Below are positions 42,135 through 51,554 of a DNA stretch of 64,000 nt, piece after piece. Every line of letters begins with the position of its first letter. Position 1 is the stretch's first letter. The notes beneath the pieces were generated by a model. The model was not told the DNA's origin. It ran no database searches and saw only the letters and a list, made by a program, of their open reading frames with translations. Source of the stretch: Caldilineaceae bacterium (lineage in GTDB: Bacteria; Chloroflexota; Anaerolineae; Caldilineales; Caldilineaceae); NCBI GenBank assembly GCA_019637645.1, contig JAHBVH010000008.1, positions 1 through 64,000 on the forward strand. The letters are read 5' to 3'. The position numbers and the translations under genes were made by a program.

Positions 42135-43193
42135 ATGCATTCTTTTGAAGAACTCAACACCTATTTGGAAGAGCGCACCGCGCAGGAGCAATTTGCTGGT
42201 GTTGTCTTGATCACCCAGGGCGACCACCAACGTTTTGCGGGTGCCTATGGCTATGCCAGCCGCGCCTGGAAAATACCGAACACGCTAACGACGCGCTTTG
42301 ATACTGCCTCGATCACCAAGCTCTTTACTGCGGTGGCTACGCTACAACTGATTGACCAGGGGCGGCTGCGCTTTGATACCAGCGCCATTGACTTGCTAGG
42401 GCTAGAAGGAACGGCCATTTCCAGGGCGGTGACAGTCTATCATCTGCTGACCCATAGCTCTGGCATTGCCGATGATGCCGACGAAGAGGCTGGGGAAAGT
42501 TATGAAGCCGTTTGGCAGACCAGACCCAACTACACCGTCACCGCGACCAAGGACTTCCTGCCCCAGTTCGCGTATAAACCGGCCAACTTCCCGCCTGGGC
42601 AAGGTTGCCGCTACTGCAACTGTGGCTATGTCTTGCTTGGCTTGCTGATTGAGCAAGCGAGTGGCTTGCGCTACCGCGACTATGTCCAGCAGCACATTTT
42701 TGCGCCGGTTGGCATGAACCACTCGGCGTTTCTCCGCAAGGATGAAGTCCATGAACAGGTGGCAGAAGGCGCTGATCCCATCACTGATGCGGCAGGGCAG
42801 ATCAGCGGCTGGCGGAAAAATATCTATTCCTTCCCGCCGATTGGGTCGCCCGATGGTGGCGCGTATGTGACAGCCAGCGATTTAGATCGCTTCTTGCGCG
42901 CCGTGCAGGCCGGGCAACTCCTCTCGCCAACGCTTACCACGGCCTGGCTAACGCCCCAGCTCTTCTATCGGACGGGTAAGCAGTGGGCAGTCCACTATGG
43001 CTATGGCTTGGTCTTTTATTTGGATGACGCGGGGCGCGTGGTCAGCTATCACAAAGAGGGGATCAACACTGGGGTCAGTGGCATCATTCGCCATTTTCCC
43101 GCCCACGAGCTCAATGTAGTGCTGCTTTCAACGCTATCGGAGGGCGTGTGGGAGCCGATCAACAAAATTCACGCGTGGATCGCTAGCTGGTAA
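42135..43193 (+). CDS. Beta-lactamase-family serine hydrolase
   Basis: A 352-residue penicillin-binding-protein/class C beta-lactamase fold protein without a signal peptide. The SxxK motif is SITK (in DTASITKLFTA near residue 57), and the second motif is YCN (in CRYCNCGYVLL) where YSN or YAN is usual. The third motif is probably HKEG near 299. Such cytoplasmic proteins are commonly esterases or peptidases, and true antibiotic hydrolysis should not be assumed. The SD AGGAAAA precedes the ATG. The truncated relative just upstream is a different paralogue, not a 5' piece of this gene. Confidence 0.85.
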   Translation: MHSFEELNTYLEERTAQEQFAGVVLITQGDHQRFAGAYGYASRAWKIPNTLTTRFDTASITKLFTAVATLQLIDQGRLRFDTSAIDLLGLEGTAISRAVTVYHLLTHSSGIADDADEEAGESYEAVWQTRPNYTVTATKDFLPQFAYKPANFPPGQGCRYCNCGYVLLGLLIEQASGLRYRDYVQQHIFAPVGMNHSAFLRKDEVHEQVAEGADPITDAAGQISGWRKNIYSFPPIGSPDGGAYVTASDLDRFLRAVQAGQLLSPTLTTAWLTPQLFYRTGKQWAVHYGYGLVFYLDDAGRVVSYHKEGINTGVSGIIRHFPAHELNVVLLSTLSEGVWEPINKIHAWIASW

Positions 43194-43269
43194 GGTCAAC
43201 GCGCTACGCTGGCCCGTTCGATCCGGGGGCAGGCCAGCGGCGCTTCAGGAGGAGAATGGAGAAGATTTG

Positions 43270-43485
43270 ATGTTAACCATGCCAACGGGCCGTTACCGCC
43301 ACTATAAAGGCAAGGAGTACGAAGTGTTGGGGGTTGCCCGGCATAGTGAAACCGAGGAAGCGTATGTGGTCTATCGCACGCTCTATGGCAATTTTGACCT
43401 CTGGATTCGTCCCCAAACCATGTTTATGGAAGAAGTGGTGGTCGATGGGGTTGCCGTGCCTCGGTTTCAGTATGTGGGGCCTTAA
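43270..43485 (+). CDS. DUF1653 family protein
   Basis: A 71-residue protein covering one DUF1653 domain. The pattern GRYRHYKGKEYEVLGVARHSETEE, then VYRTLYGNFDLWIRP and a final FQYVGP, is the usual one for this small SH3-like family of unknown function. The ATG at 43270 has GGAGAAGA before it. It lies 76 bases after the serine hydrolase gene and is convergent with the DEAD-box helicase gene. The biological role is not established. Confidence 0.9.
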   Translation: MLTMPTGRYRHYKGKEYEVLGVARHSETEEAYVVYRTLYGNFDLWIRPQTMFMEEVVVDGVAVPRFQYVGP

Positions 43486-43535
43486 CGCTCCTACTGCGCC
43501 AGCCGCCCCTGATCAACTGGCGTGGGCCGCCGCGC

Positions 43536-45203
43536 CTAGCTGCGACTGCGTGGCCGCCGCCGCCGTCCTCCCCGCCGATTGGAACTACTCCGCTGCTCCT
43601 CTTGGCGTGGGTTGCGGTTGGCACGGTCGCCCCGTTGCGGCCCTTTCTCCGCGGCGGGCGGTAACAAGGGCGCGTGGAGTGACTGCTGATAAAAATCATC
43701 GACCAACATCGCCAGCAGACTTTGGCCTTCTTCACTACTCGCCCACTCGGCAATAAAGGGGACAAAGCGCTGCATCCGTTCTGTCTTGAGCTTATCGCGG
43801 GTGCGCAGTTGTGCTTCGAGCAACACTGTCACTCGTTCGGCCACACACGCCGTTACATCTTGCTCGTTGGGCAGGGGGCGTTCGGTCAGTTCGATACCAA
43901 AGCGTTTGGCAATCCCTTCCAACTGGAGCCGTTCGGCAAAGTTCTCGATCAAGGTGATCACCACGCCCGTTGCGCCCGCGCGGGCCGTCCGGCCAGCCCG
44001 ATGGATATAGGATTCTGGATCTTCGGGCGGTTCGTATTGAAAGACGTGGGAAAGCTCGGGGATATCAATACCGCGCGCGGCGACATCGGTGGCGACGAGA
44101 AAGCGCAGCTCACCATTGCGCACGCGATTGAGCACGCGGTCACGCTCCTGCTGATTGAGATCCGAGCTGATCTCATCGGCATCATAGCCAAAGCGGCGCA
44201 ACACCGTTGCCACATAGTGAACCATATTTTTGGTGTTACAAAAGATAAAGGCCGACGCGGGATTTTCGATCTCGATCAAACGCACTAAACTGCGGTCACG
44301 CTTCAGCACTGGGGTGGTGTAGTAGAGATGTTCCGCCGCGGTGACATGCACCCGATCGCGGCTGAGGCTCAGATATTCGGGGTTCGCCAGAAATTCATAA
44401 GCCAGCCGCCGGACGCTGCTCGGGAAGGTCGCCGAGAACATGTAGGCGTTGATGGCGTGTTGGGGCAGGTAACGCTGCAACTCGCGCATGTCTGGATAGA
44501 AACCCATGGAGAGCATCCGGTCTGCTTCGTCAAAGACCATCACAGCAAGATCATCGAGGCGTAGGTTGCGTTGCAAAAGATGGTCGAGAATCCGGCCTGG
44601 GGTGCCGATCACCAACTGGGCCCCTTTTTTCAAAGCATCGAGCTGTGGGCCATATTTCACGCCACCATAGATGGCAATGCTGCGCACGCCCGTCGTCCCG
44701 CCGAGGAGATCCGCTTCTTTGGCGACCTGTTGCGCCAATTCGCGCGTGGGCACCAAGATCAATGCTTGACAGGCCGCCTTCTGCGGGTCGATCCGCGTGA
44801 GAATTGGCAACAAAAAGGCCCCCGTCTTACCACTGCCCGTGCGCGACTGTACCAGCAGGTCGCGGCCAGCCAACATATAGGGAATGGCCTTGGCCTGCAC
44901 GGGCATCAACTTCTTCCAACCGGCTTTGGCCGCCGCCGTTTGTAGCGCTTCTGGCAACTCGGCGAGGGTTATTTCGGGCAAGGCATCTTCCGGCTCGACG
45001 AGATCGTCGCTTGCCTCATCGTCCAGGTCATCGTTTTGCGCATCATCAGCGAACGCGTCGTCCGTTGCTAAGGGGTCGTGATTGAATGGTTCGGCAGTGT
45101 TTTCGGTGATAGTGGGCAACATGTTTGTTTCAGAAGTCGGGGTAGAGGAAAGAGGCTGGGTTTCAACTTCATTTACATCCCGATCCGTGTTTGGTTGTGT
45201 CAT
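43536..45203 (-). CDS. DEAD-box ATP-dependent RNA helicase
   Basis: A 555-residue helicase. The N-terminal 70 residues are acidic and probably disordered. The core has motif I RTGSGKT, Ia PTRELAQQV, Ib GTPGRILDHL, II DEAD (VFDEADRMLSMGF), III SAT and VI HRAGRTARAG. ARGIDIPELSHVFQYEPP is motif V with its continuation. The last 45 residues are a basic RG-rich tail (RGGRRRRPRSRS) typical of CsdA/RhlE-like helicases that bind RNA non-specifically. It probably unwinds rRNA or mRNA in ribosome assembly or cold adaptation. Start choice: ATG at 45203. A longer GTG-started frame (45248) is possible. Confidence 0.95.
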   Translation of the reverse strand: MTQPNTDRDVNEVETQPLSSTPTSETNMLPTITENTAEPFNHDPLATDDAFADDAQNDDLDDEASDDLVEPEDALPEITLAELPEALQTAAAKAGWKKLMPVQAKAIPYMLAGRDLLVQSRTGSGKTGAFLLPILTRIDPQKAACQALILVPTRELAQQVAKEADLLGGTTGVRSIAIYGGVKYGPQLDALKKGAQLVIGTPGRILDHLLQRNLRLDDLAVMVFDEADRMLSMGFYPDMRELQRYLPQHAINAYMFSATFPSSVRRLAYEFLANPEYLSLSRDRVHVTAAEHLYYTTPVLKRDRSLVRLIEIENPASAFIFCNTKNMVHYVATVLRRFGYDADEISSDLNQQERDRVLNRVRNGELRFLVATDVAARGIDIPELSHVFQYEPPEDPESYIHRAGRTARAGATGVVITLIENFAERLQLEGIAKRFGIELTERPLPNEQDVTACVAERVTVLLEAQLRTRDKLKTERMQRFVPFIAEWASSEEGQSLLAMLVDDFYQQSLHAPLLPPAAEKGPQRGDRANRNPRQEEQRSSSNRRGGRRRRPRSRS

Positions 45204-45417
45204 GTACAGACTATTGTTCCTTCGTACGATAAATGGCTCAGCCGACACATAAGGGGAGAACCTAGGGCTACGGCCCCAAGCGCTTCACCCCGCACGCGCC
45301 GTTGAGCAGCTCAAACAGAGATTCCTTCCTTCATTGTACACCTTACTCTCTGATAAAGCATAATTAACTATGCGCAGCCATTCAATCGGCATAGGAATGG
45401 GGATGGGCCCAAAAATG
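45204..45417. other. Upstream region of the helicase gene
   Basis: No gene seen. AAGGAAC lies about 13 bases before the helicase ATG. I see no convincing promoter pair. Confidence 0.3.
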
Positions 45418-45479
45418 GGGGACGCGGATGAACGTGGATGAACGCGGATAGACGATCAATCCGCGTCCATCCGCGTCCC
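45418..45479. repeat. Palindromic repeat, GGACGCGGAT family
   Basis: GGGACGCGGAT is mirrored by ATCCGCGTCCC. The left side contains three imperfect copies of a GGATGAACG-type step and the right side two copies of ATCCGCGTCC. It lies 13 bases past the stop of the serine hydrolase gene ending at 45492, so it is probably its terminator. Confidence 0.75.
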
Positions 45480-45491
45480 ATTTTCATCGGG

Positions 45492-46949
45492 TTAGTTGGC
45501 TTGCCCAACCAACTGTGGCTGTTGGGTAGGGCCAAAGCTGACATTCAGCCGGGCATTATAGAAGAGCTGATCTGCCGCGAATTGGCAGGTGATCGTCGTG
45601 CAGAAAGGCGTCTGGTAGAAATAGATCCGCAGGGTATATGTATCAGTGGCGGTCCACGCGCCACTCACCGCGACGGGCTGTGGTCCCCGATAGGGCACCG
45701 TCATCTCCCCTTTGATCCATTCCCCATTGCCCACCCGCAGGCGATGCGTTCCCGCCGTATCGCGCAGGGTCACGATGGGGGTAGGAGCGGCAAAGTCAAA
45801 GGTGATGGCTTCGGTCTTGGGTGTGCGTGGATCGGCGGATTGTTCTGCCAACGGAAATTGGTACGTCTTCCCTTGCACCTGGCTAGTCAACGGTGAGATA
45901 AAGGCATCTTGGATAGGCGTCAATGCGAGGCTTCCCAGCTTTTCTGTTAATGCCGTTTGCGCACGGCGATCTTCCGGTAACGGTGCCGCGCTCATGGCTG
46001 GCAGCAGGTGTTGCCAGACCAAGTTCAGAACCGCTTGCATATCAGGAAGTCCACTCGTGATCGCCAAGACCGCGTCTTGCGCTGGCATGACAATACAGTA
46101 TTGTCCAAACGCGCCATCGCCGCGATAGGCGCCGTGGCGGCAGCGCCAGAATTGATAGCCATAGCCCTGGGCCCAGTCGCTTGCGGGGTTGTCACCGTTG
46201 CTGATCTGCGTGGTGGTCGCTTGCTCGATCCAGGCCGCGGGCACCAGTTGTTGCCCTTGCCACTGCCCTTGCTGTAAATAAAGCTGCCCAAAGCGCGCAA
46301 TATCTTCGGTCGTCACCATCAGGCCGTAGCCGCCCGTGTTGATCCCGCGTGGGCAGCTCTCCCAGGTGGCAGGCCCAATGCCCAGCGGGTCGAGCAGGCG
46401 GGGCCGCAAGTAATCCAGCAGCGTGATGCCGGTCAGCTTCTGCAAGATGGCCGATAACATATAGGTGGCACCCGTATTGTAGAGAAAGTGGGTCCCCGGT
46501 TCGCGCTCCACGGGGCGGGCGAGGAAGGCTTTCACCCAATTGCCTTCGGGATCTTCGTGCAGATAGCGGGTCGTATCCTCGGTGTGGCCGGTGCCCATGG
46601 ACAGGAGATGGTGGACTTGCATGGCCGCCAGATATTCACTGACCACCGCTGGCGTTTCTGTGGGAAAGAAATCGATCACGCGATCTTGCACGCTCAACCG
46701 GCCTTCGGCCACAGCCAGCCCAATCGCGGTTGCAGTAAAGCTTTTGCTCAAGGAAAACAACATGTGGGGTTCGGTCGGGCCATAGGGTGACCACCACCCT
46801 TCGGCCACCACTTGGCCGTGGCGTAACAAGAGAAAGCTGTGTAGCGCGTCCAGCTGTTGTTCCGCCGCCTTGACAAAATTCGTGATAGCTTCCGCGGGAA
46901 TTCCCTGCGCTGCGGGGGTACTGCGGGGTAGGATCTTACGAGTTGACAT
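45492..46949 (-). CDS. Beta-lactamase-family serine hydrolase with C-terminal extension
   Basis: A 485-residue protein. The SxxK motif is SLSK in MLFSLSKSFTATAIG near residue 67, and YNT (FLYNTGATYM) stands at the YxN site. HGAYRGDGAFGQY near 284 probably supplies the third motif. After about residue 340 a beta-rich domain of 140 residues follows, as in 6-aminohexanoate-dimer-hydrolase-like esterases. No signal peptide is seen. It is likely an esterase, amidase or peptidase. A GAGGAATGT SD precedes the ATG, and a TTGGCA...TATAGC promoter-like pair lies upstream on the minus strand. Confidence 0.85.
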   Translation of the reverse strand: MSTRKILPRSTPAAQGIPAEAITNFVKAAEQQLDALHSFLLLRHGQVVAEGWWSPYGPTEPHMLFSLSKSFTATAIGLAVAEGRLSVQDRVIDFFPTETPAVVSEYLAAMQVHHLLSMGTGHTEDTTRYLHEDPEGNWVKAFLARPVEREPGTHFLYNTGATYMLSAILQKLTGITLLDYLRPRLLDPLGIGPATWESCPRGINTGGYGLMVTTEDIARFGQLYLQQGQWQGQQLVPAAWIEQATTTQISNGDNPASDWAQGYGYQFWRCRHGAYRGDGAFGQYCIVMPAQDAVLAITSGLPDMQAVLNLVWQHLLPAMSAAPLPEDRRAQTALTEKLGSLALTPIQDAFISPLTSQVQGKTYQFPLAEQSADPRTPKTEAITFDFAAPTPIVTLRDTAGTHRLRVGNGEWIKGEMTVPYRGPQPVAVSGAWTATDTYTLRIYFYQTPFCTTITCQFAADQLFYNARLNVSFGPTQQPQLVGQAN

Positions 46950-47120
46950 ACATTCCTCATTCTTCGCTCAAGCGATTGTATAAAAGGGATAAAACGCTAT
47001 AATGGTGATTTTTCCTATGCCAAGCCCATCCACAAATGTAACAAATCAGTGAGGCACTGTCAAAATTGATAGCAGCCTGGGGGTACGGCTCTGGTTGCGC
47101 TGGCGGCAAACATTCAAAAG

Positions 47121-47149
47121 TTGACAAATGAGGGCGCTTTGCATAGGCT
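47121..47149 (+). promoter_or_regulatory. Possible promoter of the SIS-domain gene
   Basis: TTGACA (47121-47126), a 17-base spacer and TAGGCT (47144-47149). The -35 is perfect and the -10 is weak. The leader would be about 80 bases. Confidence 0.45.
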
Positions 47150-47234
47150 TGTTGAAATAGAATGATCACCATGGCAGGCGCTGTGCCTGTCTTTTTGAAG
47201 TAAAAAGGGGACGACCGCCGACGCGGTTCAAGCA

Positions 47235-48284
47235 ATGATGATCGAACAATCTTTTCTCTATCGCGAAATTCATGAGCAACCGGCGGTCTTGGCACGCTTG
47301 CTGACCACCGAACAAGCCGTCGTCCAACAACTGGCCGCGGCCATTCAGCAGCGCCAGATTACCCATATCGTGATTGCCGCGCGCGGCACCAGTGACAATG
47401 CCGGGCGCTATGCCCAATATCTGCTGGGCGCGGTCAATGGCTTTGTGGTGGCGTTGGCGACCCCTAGTCTATTTTCGCTCTACCAACAGCCGCCCCGTTT
47501 TGGCAATGCCTTGGTGCTGGGGATTAGTCAGAGCGGCAAAAGCCCCGATATTGTGGCGGTATTGGCCGAGGCGCGCCGCCAAGGCGCGCTCACCGCCGCG
47601 ATTACCAATTTCTCTAACTCTGATCTCAGCCAGCAGGCCGACTTTGTGATCAACCTGCAAGCGGGTGTGGAGCGTTCCATTGCGGCCACCAAAACCTATA
47701 CCAGTGAACTAGCCGCGATTGCCCTGCTCAGTGCAACGCTGGCCCAAGACCAACGTATGCACGACGCCCTGGCCGCCATGCCAGACATCGTCGGTGCAAC
47801 GCTCACACTAGATCGCGAAATCGCGCGCTTGGCCGAACGTTACCGCTACATGCGCGACTGCGTCGTCATTGGGCGCGGCTATAACTATGCCACGGCCTTT
47901 GAACTAGCCCTCAAGCTCAAAGAATTGACTTATACGATTGCCGAGCCCTATAGCAGCGCAGACTTTCTCCATGGCCCGTTGGCCTTGATCGAACATGGCT
48001 TTCCGGCCATTGTCATTGCGCCTGCTGGCATTGTGCTCCCCGAACTCCAAAGCTTTATGCAGACGCTGCAACAGCGCGAAGCCGAAATCATTGCCATTAG
48101 TGATGATGCCGCGACCTTGGCGCTGGCGCGCACCCGCCTGCCCCTGCCCCAACCCGTTGCCGAATGGCTCTCCCCGCTGACGGCTATCATTCCCGGCCAA
48201 CTCCTGGCCATGCACCTAGCCCACGTCCGCGACTATGATCCGGACCACCCACGCGGGCTGCGCAAGGTCACCGAGACCCGGTAA
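47235..48284 (+). CDS. SIS-domain sugar-phosphate protein (GlmS isomerase-like)
   Basis: A 349-residue protein with two SIS domains, as in the isomerase half of GlmS, AgaS and FrlB. The first SIS domain shows [18 protein letters not shown] near residue 48 and [15 protein letters not shown] near 95. [15 protein letters not shown] near 150 and [31 protein letters not shown] near 215-245 belong to the amino-sugar phosphate site. There is no glutaminase domain, so it is not GlmS itself. It probably deaminates or isomerises an amino-sugar phosphate or a fructosamine phosphate (inference). Two neighbouring ATGs (47235, 47238) could start it. Confidence 0.88.
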   Translation: MMIEQSFLYREIHEQPAVLARLLTTEQAVVQQLAAAIQQRQITHIVIAARGTSDNAGRYAQYLLGAVNGFVVALATPSLFSLYQQPPRFGNALVLGISQSGKSPDIVAVLAEARRQGALTAAITNFSNSDLSQQADFVINLQAGVERSIAATKTYTSELAAIALLSATLAQDQRMHDALAAMPDIVGATLTLDREIARLAERYRYMRDCVVIGRGYNYATAFELALKLKELTYTIAEPYSSADFLHGPLALIEHGFPAIVIAPAGIVLPELQSFMQTLQQREAEIIAISDDAATLALARTRLPLPQPVAEWLSPLTAIIPGQLLAMHLAHVRDYDPDHPRGLRKVTETR

Positions 48285-48373
48285 CGGGCTATCATGCAAG
48301 ACACCCCATCATCGTCGTGATCCATCATCGCGCCAATCGTGTAGAGTCCTACTGTCTCTTCGTCAACTACGGC

Positions 48374-48422
48374 GGTACACTCCACGGCATAGGCCATCGT
48401 CGCCTATATCGTGGAGTGTACC
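48374..48422. promoter_or_regulatory. Large hairpin upstream of the lipid kinase gene
   Basis: GGTACACTCCACG (48374-48386) and CGTGGAGTGTACC (48410-48422) form a 13-bp perfect stem, extended inwards by ATAGG/CCTAT around a short loop. It ends 24 bases before the ATG of the lipid kinase gene and only 11 bases before the SD. It could be the terminator of the SIS gene (no T-run) or an operator. Confidence 0.6.
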
Positions 48423-48446
48423 GTAAATTTTCAAGAGGCAATGTCA

Positions 48447-49646
48447 ATGGACGCAACGACCACAAACGATATTTCGAGCCAACGCGCGGCAGCCCTGGCC
48501 AAGCATGCCGAACAGTTACGCCAAGTGGAACTGGCGCAAGATCAATTGGCCGCAGCGCACCAACAGCTGTCAGCCATTGAGGTTGAACTAGCTGCCTTGG
48601 CAAGCCAACAAAAAGCAGCTATGGGCACCACTGCCACGCCAACCCAAGCAAACCCCACCACGGCGGGGGTCTCGCTGATCCTCAACCCAGCGGCCAAACA
48701 TTTTTTGGATGGGATCCATAGCCCAGAGCAGATTGTCGAAGCGTTACGCGCCGTCGGGATCGAGCCACAGCTAGAGTTAACCACCCCTGAAATCAACGCC
48801 TATCAGTTGGCAAACAAGGCCGTTGCGCGGGGTGATACGTTGGTTATTGCCGCGGGGGGTGATGGCACCATTGAAGAAGTGGCAACCGCCTTGATCCACA
48901 GCCCGGCCACCTTGGGGATTCTGCCCTTAGGCACCATGAACAACCTGGCGCGTTCGCTGGGCATTCCACTGGATCTGGCCCAAGCGGCCCTCTTGCTGGC
49001 CCTCGGCGCAACACGCCGCCTGGATGTGGGCCGCGTGATCACGCCGGATGATTCGCCCGCAGGCTATTTTCTCGAAACCGCGGGCATTGGGTTGAGCGCC
49101 CTGGCCGCGCCCATGGGCGAAGATGCCGAGAAAGGCCGCTGGACCGATGTCTTTAACAAGTTGGGTGAATTTTTCTCCTTCACCTCCGTCGGCGTCACGA
49201 TCCAATACGACGACGAAGAAGCGCCCCGCCAAGCCCGCACCCACATGGTGACGATCTCCAATGCGCCCCTCTTTGGCAACAATATGCTCATTGCCCCCGA
49301 TGCCAAATGCGATGACGGCCTGCTCGATGTCGCCGTCTATGAAGCCATGGAGTTGGTGGATCTCACCCGTTATTTCTTTGGCATCTCGAATGGTGGCCGT
49401 GTCAGCGACCCGCGGGTTCACTTTCGGCGGGCGCGGCGCGTGCGCGTCACCGCGGACGCGCCGTTGGCGGTGAATGCAGATTTGGATGTGTTGACCGAAC
49501 AGCATACCTGGGAGATCGAAATCGTTCCCCGTGCCCTATCCGTGGTGGTTGGGCACGGGCTCGCCTTGAGCTTTCCTGTCACGACGGGGCCTGCCGCGCC
49601 GCCCCTCACCGGGCCGCAGCCACTCCCCGCGGCGGGAGGCCGCTAG
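48447..49646 (+). CDS. Diacylglycerol-kinase-family lipid kinase with N-terminal coiled coil
   Basis: A 399-residue protein. Residues 10-55 form a heptad-like coiled coil (LRQVELAQDQLAAAHQQLSA). The catalytic domain begins VSLILNPAAK near residue 72. It shows the nucleotide-binding AAGGDGTIEEVATAL near 135 and the GTMNNLARSLGIP motif near 164. The YegS/BmrU-like C-terminal beta domain follows, ending with DAPLAVNADLDVLT near 335. Such enzymes phosphorylate diacylglycerol, sphingoid bases or similar lipids. An ATG at 48441 is also in frame, but the one at 48447 has better spacing from AAGAGG. It is convergent with the propeller gene, only six bases apart. Confidence 0.9.
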   Translation: MDATTTNDISSQRAAALAKHAEQLRQVELAQDQLAAAHQQLSAIEVELAALASQQKAAMGTTATPTQANPTTAGVSLILNPAAKHFLDGIHSPEQIVEALRAVGIEPQLELTTPEINAYQLANKAVARGDTLVIAAGGDGTIEEVATALIHSPATLGILPLGTMNNLARSLGIPLDLAQAALLLALGATRRLDVGRVITPDDSPAGYFLETAGIGLSALAAPMGEDAEKGRWTDVFNKLGEFFSFTSVGVTIQYDDEEAPRQARTHMVTISNAPLFGNNMLIAPDAKCDDGLLDVAVYEAMELVDLTRYFFGISNGGRVSDPRVHFRRARRVRVTADAPLAVNADLDVLTEQHTWEIEIVPRALSVVVGHGLALSFPVTTGPAAPPLTGPQPLPAAGGR

Positions 49647-49652
49647 GCGCTG

Positions 49653-51386
49653 TCAACGCGCTTGCGCCGCGCTTGTCGTGCTGATCTGAGGCAGGTAGAC
49701 GACGGCGGCGGCAGGGGTGACGCGCAACGTCGTTGTGACAGGTTGTGACCAGACACCCTCATCATCTTGAACACGGAGACTGAGGGTATGGTTGCCAAGC
49801 GTCAGTAGGTTGGCGGGCATGGCGCACTGATTGGCTGTGGTGCAGAAGGGTTCATCGTTGATCCGCCAATCCCACGCCAAGATCTGTTCCCCGCTTTCGT
49901 TGGGATCATTGTCCTGATCAGTGGCACTCGCGGTCAGGGTGATGGTTTCGGCCTGGGTCACGGTGGCGGGGTTGGTTGGTGCTAATTGCACGGTGGGCGG
50001 ATTGCCTGGCGTGATGCTCTGATCGAGGCGCAGTAAAGGCGCATTGGTCCGCGCGGCAATCACCTGTGTGTCATGCACCGCCACGGCGCGGATCGCTGTT
50101 CCGGTTGCCATTTCACTGACCCAAGTCTCCGGCGCGGCTAGCAGATAAAGACCGGTCGGTGTTCCGGCCCAGGCAAGGCCACTCTCCGCGACCGCCAGGG
50201 CATTGATCGGGGCGGCGGCGCCGAGGATGTCGGTTGGCAGACCATGGGCTGCGGTGTAGGTTGTCCAGCTGTTATCTGCCCAGCGATACCGACTGATCCC
50301 ACCGCGCTTCCCTTGGCCGTCGGCATAGGGGCGGGTGCCAAACCAAACGGAGCGGGCATCGGTGGCCGTGGTCAAGATATAGTCAGATGCCAAGCCCGCG
50401 TTGATCTTATATTGCCGCCAGTCGCTGTTGAGATTGGCGGCTTGGTCATCATGGCGATAGACGCCACCGCCCCAAGTCCCTACCCAGAGATCGCCCGCGC
50501 CATCGACGGCCAAGGCGCGCACCTCTTCAGTCACAGCCGTCACCATGTGCCAAGCGCCATCATACATCGCCAAGGCCCCCTGATTGTCACCGCCCCCCAG
50601 CCAGAGCGCGCCGGTAGTGGGGTGGATCGCCAGGGCGCGGATCGTCGCGCCAAAGGGGGGCGTGCGGTTTTGCCAGTTACTGCCGTCAAACTCGGCCAGG
50701 GTATGCGCACCGGCTGCCCACACATGGCCGTTCGGCGCAACGGCCATGCTCAAGACGGTGGGATCGCTCCAGGGTAAAGTATGGGTGACTGGGCTTTGTG
50801 TCGTTAGGTCGATCGCGCGCAAACCGGCTGTCCCACCGGCCCACAGGGTGTGATCGGCCAAGCTGAGGGTGGTGTAGCCACTGGTAAGCCAACTCTCCCA
50901 CCGTCCCCGCTCTGGCAGCACAAGCGCCACCTCTTGTTCCTGATTCTCATCGGGCCAAGCGCGGAAGGTGCGTGCGGCAGTTTGACCAGCAAAGGCGACT
51001 TGGACGGTGAGGAAATCACCCTTTTTCGCCCCCAACCCAGCACCGGTCATTGTGTAGTAGGGCTCTGGCTGCACATCGGCATAGACCTTGCTGGCCGCGC
51101 TGGTGGATTGATTGCCAAATTCCAATACCACGGGTGCATTGAGCACTGGCTTGCCGCGGTAGTAGACGGCACCCCAGGTACAGCCACAGAAATCCGGATC
51201 GAGCGGCAAGGGGCCCGAGCCCACGCAATGGGGCGTCAGCGGCATGGTGGGGCTTTGGCCCTCGGCATTCACCACTGGTGTGTATGAAAAAAAGAGGAGA
51301 GCGGCCAATAAAACCGCAAAAACGCCTATCGTTGGGGTGAGTTGATAGGGATCATAGCCATTTATCAGCGCTGTACGTAAATTCAT
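49653..51386 (-). CDS. Secreted beta-propeller protein with PKD-like domain
   Basis: A 577-residue exported protein. A signal segment (about residues 18-42, ending VVNAEG) precedes a Cys-containing domain (about 50-160, CVGSG...DFCGCTWG). From about 165 to 445 there are repeated blades of the two-component-regulator-propeller type, with W-(A/V)-(A/G)-G/T patterns such as GDLWVGTWGGGVYRHD and ARSVWFGTRPYADGQG. A PKD/Ig-like domain follows (about 465-560), and the C-terminus has VVYLPQIS, a hydrophobic-Pro motif like that of the giant protein at 12.3 kb. It is the last gene of the sigma/CHAT cluster and may be a surface sensor or binding protein for it (inference). GAGGAGGAT precedes the ATG. 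Confidence 0.82.
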   Translation of the reverse strand: MNLRTALINGYDPYQLTPTIGVFAVLLAALLFFSYTPVVNAEGQSPTMPLTPHCVGSGPLPLDPDFCGCTWGAVYYRGKPVLNAPVVLEFGNQSTSAASKVYADVQPEPYYTMTGAGLGAKKGDFLTVQVAFAGQTAARTFRAWPDENQEQEVALVLPERGRWESWLTSGYTTLSLADHTLWAGGTAGLRAIDLTTQSPVTHTLPWSDPTVLSMAVAPNGHVWAAGAHTLAEFDGSNWQNRTPPFGATIRALAIHPTTGALWLGGGDNQGALAMYDGAWHMVTAVTEEVRALAVDGAGDLWVGTWGGGVYRHDDQAANLNSDWRQYKINAGLASDYILTTATDARSVWFGTRPYADGQGKRGGISRYRWADNSWTTYTAAHGLPTDILGAAAPINALAVAESGLAWAGTPTGLYLLAAPETWVSEMATGTAIRAVAVHDTQVIAARTNAPLLRLDQSITPGNPPTVQLAPTNPATVTQAETITLTASATDQDNDPNESGEQILAWDWRINDEPFCTTANQCAMPANLLTLGNHTLSLRVQDDEGVWSQPVTTTLRVTPAAAVVYLPQISTTSAAQAR

Positions 51387-51458
51387 CGATCCTCCTCGCT
51401 GGGCTGTTGCTGATGGCGATTGCGCGCCGGAAGCTAAAGCCGCCCGACGATAAACAAC

Positions 51459-51478
51459 GCCCGCCGCGGCGGGCTTTT
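51459..51478. terminator. GC hairpin between the CHAT and propeller genes
   Basis: GCCCGCCGCGGCGGGC (51459-51474) is a perfect 16-base palindrome followed on the plus strand by TTTT and on the minus strand by GTTGTTTATC. It may stop part of the transcription from the CHAT gene, so the propeller gene may also have its own promoter. Confidence 0.65.
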
Positions 51479-51554
51479 CAACGAGCGGTGCGAATGCGAA
51501 ATTAACGGCGTCGTTCTCTGCCTATAATCCAATGCAGCAAAGCCCGCGATTTTC

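Noticed and set aside
42135..43193. Antibiotic-resistance beta-lactamase
   Set aside because: No signal peptide and an unusual YCN motif; cytoplasmic esterase or peptidase activity is more likely.
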